Source of the DNA: an uncultured Lachnospiraceae bacterium
Lineage (GTDB): Bacteria > Bacillota > Clostridia > Lachnospirales > Lachnospiraceae
Length of the DNA stretch: 6,913 nucleotides
Reading direction: 5' to 3'
Assembly (NCBI GenBank): GCA_945492935.1
Contig: CALYVE010000088.1
Span: 1 to 6,913 of the forward strand
How positions within the stretch are numbered: position 1 is the first letter of the stretch; each line of letters begins with the position of its first letter. Position numbers and translations under genes: made by a program. Below are positions 5,935-6,913 of the stretch, piece after piece. Under the pieces are notes generated by a model. That model did not search any database, was not told the origin of the DNA, and was given only the letters and a program-made list of their open reading frames with translations.

Positions 5935-5979
5935 TGCATAGGAAAGTGCTTCACCATCCTACCCATGCGGATGCATATG

Positions 5980-5988
5980 TGATATACT
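5980..5988 (+). promoter_or_regulatory. Extended -10 promoter for the phosphopantetheinyl transferase gene
   Basis: TGATATACT is an extended -10 box (TG at 5980-5981, TATACT at 5983-5988). No good -35 lies 16-18 bases upstream. Transcription would start near 5995, about 55 bases before the ATG. TTGACA inside the right arm of the palindromic element (5921-5926) is too far away to serve. Confidence 0.45.
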
Positions 5989-6049
5989 TATTTTGTTCGG
6001 TGGATGGCAAAGGGTTTATGGAACAGAAAGATTCTATGAGGAGCGAGCG

Positions 6050-6670
6050 ATGATTACGGTTGTTGCCAGAAAAGTGAATACGGAATATTTCGAAGAAAAC
6101 TTTGAGAAGCTGTTGGATTTGCTTCCGGTATCACGAAGGGAATATGTTTTAACGTTCAAACAGCGTCGTAGTGCCATTGTAGAGCTTGCGGTGTCATTGT
6201 TGTTGGATGAAATTGTAAAAGAGCACAATGAGGCTCTTGGTACGTTATATGATGTATTGCCGGATTCTCAGGGGAAGCCTTATGTTCCACAGCTAACGGA
6301 TTTTTGTTTTAATCTATCGCATTCAGGTGATTATGTCGTTGTAGCTTATGGAGATGAGACGGTTGGTGTCGATGTTCAAAAAGTGGAGGGCTATCGCGAG
6401 AAGGTTGCTATGAAATGCTACAATGATTCTGAACGTGCATTTATGGAGCAAGGGGATGTCGATATCAATTTTACGCTTGTATGGACGATTAAGGAAGCAT
6501 ATGCAAAATTTACCGGCAGAGGACTTGGTGAGAATCTTAAGACGATAGAAATCGATTTAAAGAATAATAGGATTCAAAATACTGTGGTTCATTTTGTTTC
6601 GCAAACTATTGATAATCATATTATTACTGTTTGCGCAGAAAATATAAATAATACGAAATTTGTGTATTGA
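6050..6670 (+). CDS. 4'-phosphopantetheinyl transferase, Sfp type
   Basis: The enzyme moves the phosphopantetheine arm from coenzyme A to a serine of carrier proteins (ACP or PCP domains). The 206-residue product is slightly shorter than B. subtilis Sfp (224). Family motifs are GKPYV (75-79), FNLSHSGDYVVVAYG (87-101), the Mg-binding motif GVDVQ (106-110, Asp108) and WTIKEAYAKFTGRGLG (145-160; Lys148, Glu149). The second acidic residue usual in GVD-x-E is glutamine (Gln110) here. The start at 6050 is chosen because AGGAG (6039-6043) is six bases upstream. An in-frame TTG at 5993 lacks a ribosome-binding site and lies at or before the predicted transcription start. It has no carrier-protein neighbour in view, so it may serve fatty-acid ACP or a distant NRPS/PKS. 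It lacks its own terminator; the tRNA promoter overlaps its stop codon. Confidence 0.9.
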   Translation: MITVVARKVNTEYFEENFEKLLDLLPVSRREYVLTFKQRRSAIVELAVSLLLDEIVKEHNEALGTLYDVLPDSQGKPYVPQLTDFCFNLSHSGDYVVVAYGDETVGVDVQKVEGYREKVAMKCYNDSERAFMEQGDVDINFTLVWTIKEAYAKFTGRGLGENLKTIEIDLKNNRIQNTVVHFVSQTIDNHIITVCAENINNTKFVY

Positions 6671-6695
6671 CAAAGTAAATTATATAGTGTAGAAT
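6667..6695 (+). promoter_or_regulatory. Promoter of tRNA-Arg, overlapping the upstream stop codon
   Basis: A perfect TTGACA (6667-6672) shares bases with the TGA stop of the preceding gene. A 17-base spacer leads to TAGAAT (6690-6695), one mismatch from consensus. This is a strong vegetative promoter with transcription starting near 6702. The ~50-base pre-tRNA leader contains TGCGAAT/ATTCGCA (6705-6711 with 6734-6740). Confidence 0.85.
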
Positions 6696-6751
6696 CACTA
6701 ATGTTGCGAATGAGTTTGAACGATCGCAGACAAATTCGCATTCATATATAT

Positions 6752-6825
6752 GCGTCAGTAGCTCAGCTGGATAGAGCACTTGGCTACGGACCAAGGTGTC
6801 GGGAGTTCGAATCTTCTCTGGCGCA
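6752..6825 (+). tRNA. tRNA-Arg (anticodon ACG)
   Basis: A full cloverleaf of 74 bases can be folded. The acceptor stem is GCGTCAG/CTGGCGC, with one G-T pair. The D stem is GCTC/GAGC, with AGCTGGATA as loop. The anticodon stem is CTTGG/CCAAG with loop CTACGGA; anticodon ACG is at 6786-6788. The variable loop is GTGTC, and the T stem GGGAG/CTTCT holds loop TTCGAAT. The discriminator base is A (6825). CCA is not encoded, so it must be added after transcription. A34 is expected to be edited to inosine by TadA so that CGU, CGC and CGA are read. Flanking T6751-A6825 and A6750-T6826 could extend the acceptor stem in the precursor. The T stem has two G-T pairs and is rather weak. Confidence 0.97.
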
Positions 6826-6835
6826 TGCGTATAAG

Positions 6836-6864
6836 ACCACTTCAGGTAACTGAGGTGGTTTTTT
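6836..6864 (+). terminator. Intrinsic terminator after tRNA-Arg
   Basis: ACCACTTCAG (6836-6845) pairs with CTGAGGTGGT (6850-6859), with one T-G wobble, around a GTAA (GNRA-type) tetraloop. A T6 run (6859-6864) follows. It begins ten bases after the tRNA, so the tRNA is transcribed as a short single-gene unit. Confidence 0.93.
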
Positions 6865-6872
6865 GTTGTATA

Positions 6873-6905
6873 CCGCGGCCTTGTGGCGCGGGGCCCTGCC
6901 GGCAG
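6873..6905. repeat. GC-rich hairpin cluster at the window edge
   Basis: Thirty of the 36 bases at 6873-6908 are G or C, far above the rest of the window. CCGCGGCC (6873-6880) folds back on GGCGCGG (6885-6891) around TTGT, with one bulged G. GGGCCC (6891-6896) and the perfect 10-bp palindrome CTGCCGGCAG (6896-6905) follow. No reading frame is recognisable in so short a piece. It may be the edge of a repeat or of acquired DNA lying to the right. Confidence 0.5.
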
Positions 6906-6913
6906 TGCAATCA

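Noticed and set aside
5921..5949. TTGACA in the right arm of the palindromic element as an outward promoter
   Set aside because: Bases 5944-5949 (AAGTGC), at the right spacing, do not look like a -10 box.
6004..6039. Eleven-codon leader peptide (MAKGLWNRKIL) before the transferase gene
   Set aside because: No convincing Shine-Dalgarno site, no codon run or attenuator hairpin; the overlap with the next ribosome-binding site may be chance.
5993..6049. TTG start giving a 225-residue transferase
   Set aside because: There is no ribosome-binding site, it lies at or before the predicted transcription start, and the extra residues do not resemble the family; AGGAG at 6039-6043 supports 6050.
1..6913. 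CRISPR array, riboswitch, defence or toxin-antitoxin genes
   Set aside because: No regularly spaced repeats, known riboswitch core or matching gene pairs were seen on either strand.

Overview
The window looks like a low-to-moderate G+C Firmicute, most likely a Lachnospiraceae-type Clostridium relative. I infer this from AGGAGG Shine-Dalgarno sites before most genes, the gene order rpmG-secE-nusG-rplK-rplA, the style of the ribosomal proteins, and codon use. No species can be named from the sequence alone. Most of the window is core translation, transcription and secretion machinery. I see no CRISPR array, toxin system, defence island or phage gene.

Layout: (1) Bases 3-1085 hold the 3' part of a polysaccharide flippase gene, closed by a terminator. 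(2) An RsuA-type rRNA pseudouridine synthase (1136-1852) converges, one base away, on a minus-strand gene (1854-3122) for an unusual FliD-like protein with no flagellar neighbours. (3) A 257-bp AT-rich divergent region (3123-3379) carries a promoter for each side, an 18-bp inverted repeat, and a 13-bp motif found once in each transcription direction. (4) The operon rpmG (GTG start, 49 aa), secE, nusG, rplK, rplA (3380-5700) has a structured RNA leader before rplK. Between rplK and rplA lies a mimic of the 23S rRNA L1-binding site that abuts the rplA Shine-Dalgarno site. A strong terminator ends the operon after rplA, so rplJ/rplL and their L10 leader do not follow. (5) Bases 5786-5941 contain a 142-bp palindromic MITE-like element with 23-bp terminal inverted repeats and an apparent 7-bp target duplication. 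(6) A short Sfp-type phosphopantetheinyl transferase (6050-6670) is followed by tRNA-Arg(ACG) with its own promoter and terminator. (7) The last ~40 bases are an abrupt, hairpin-rich, 83% G+C patch that runs off the window.

The central operon links ribosome building (L33, L11, L1), transcription elongation (NusG) and protein export (SecE). Its clearest visible control is L1 repressing its own translation through the rRNA-like site. RsuA-type modification of 16S rRNA and tRNA-Arg fit the same translation theme. The flippase belongs to a surface polysaccharide locus lying to the left. The least explained items are the orphan FliD-like protein with its shared promoter region, the palindromic element, and the terminal GC-rich hairpin.
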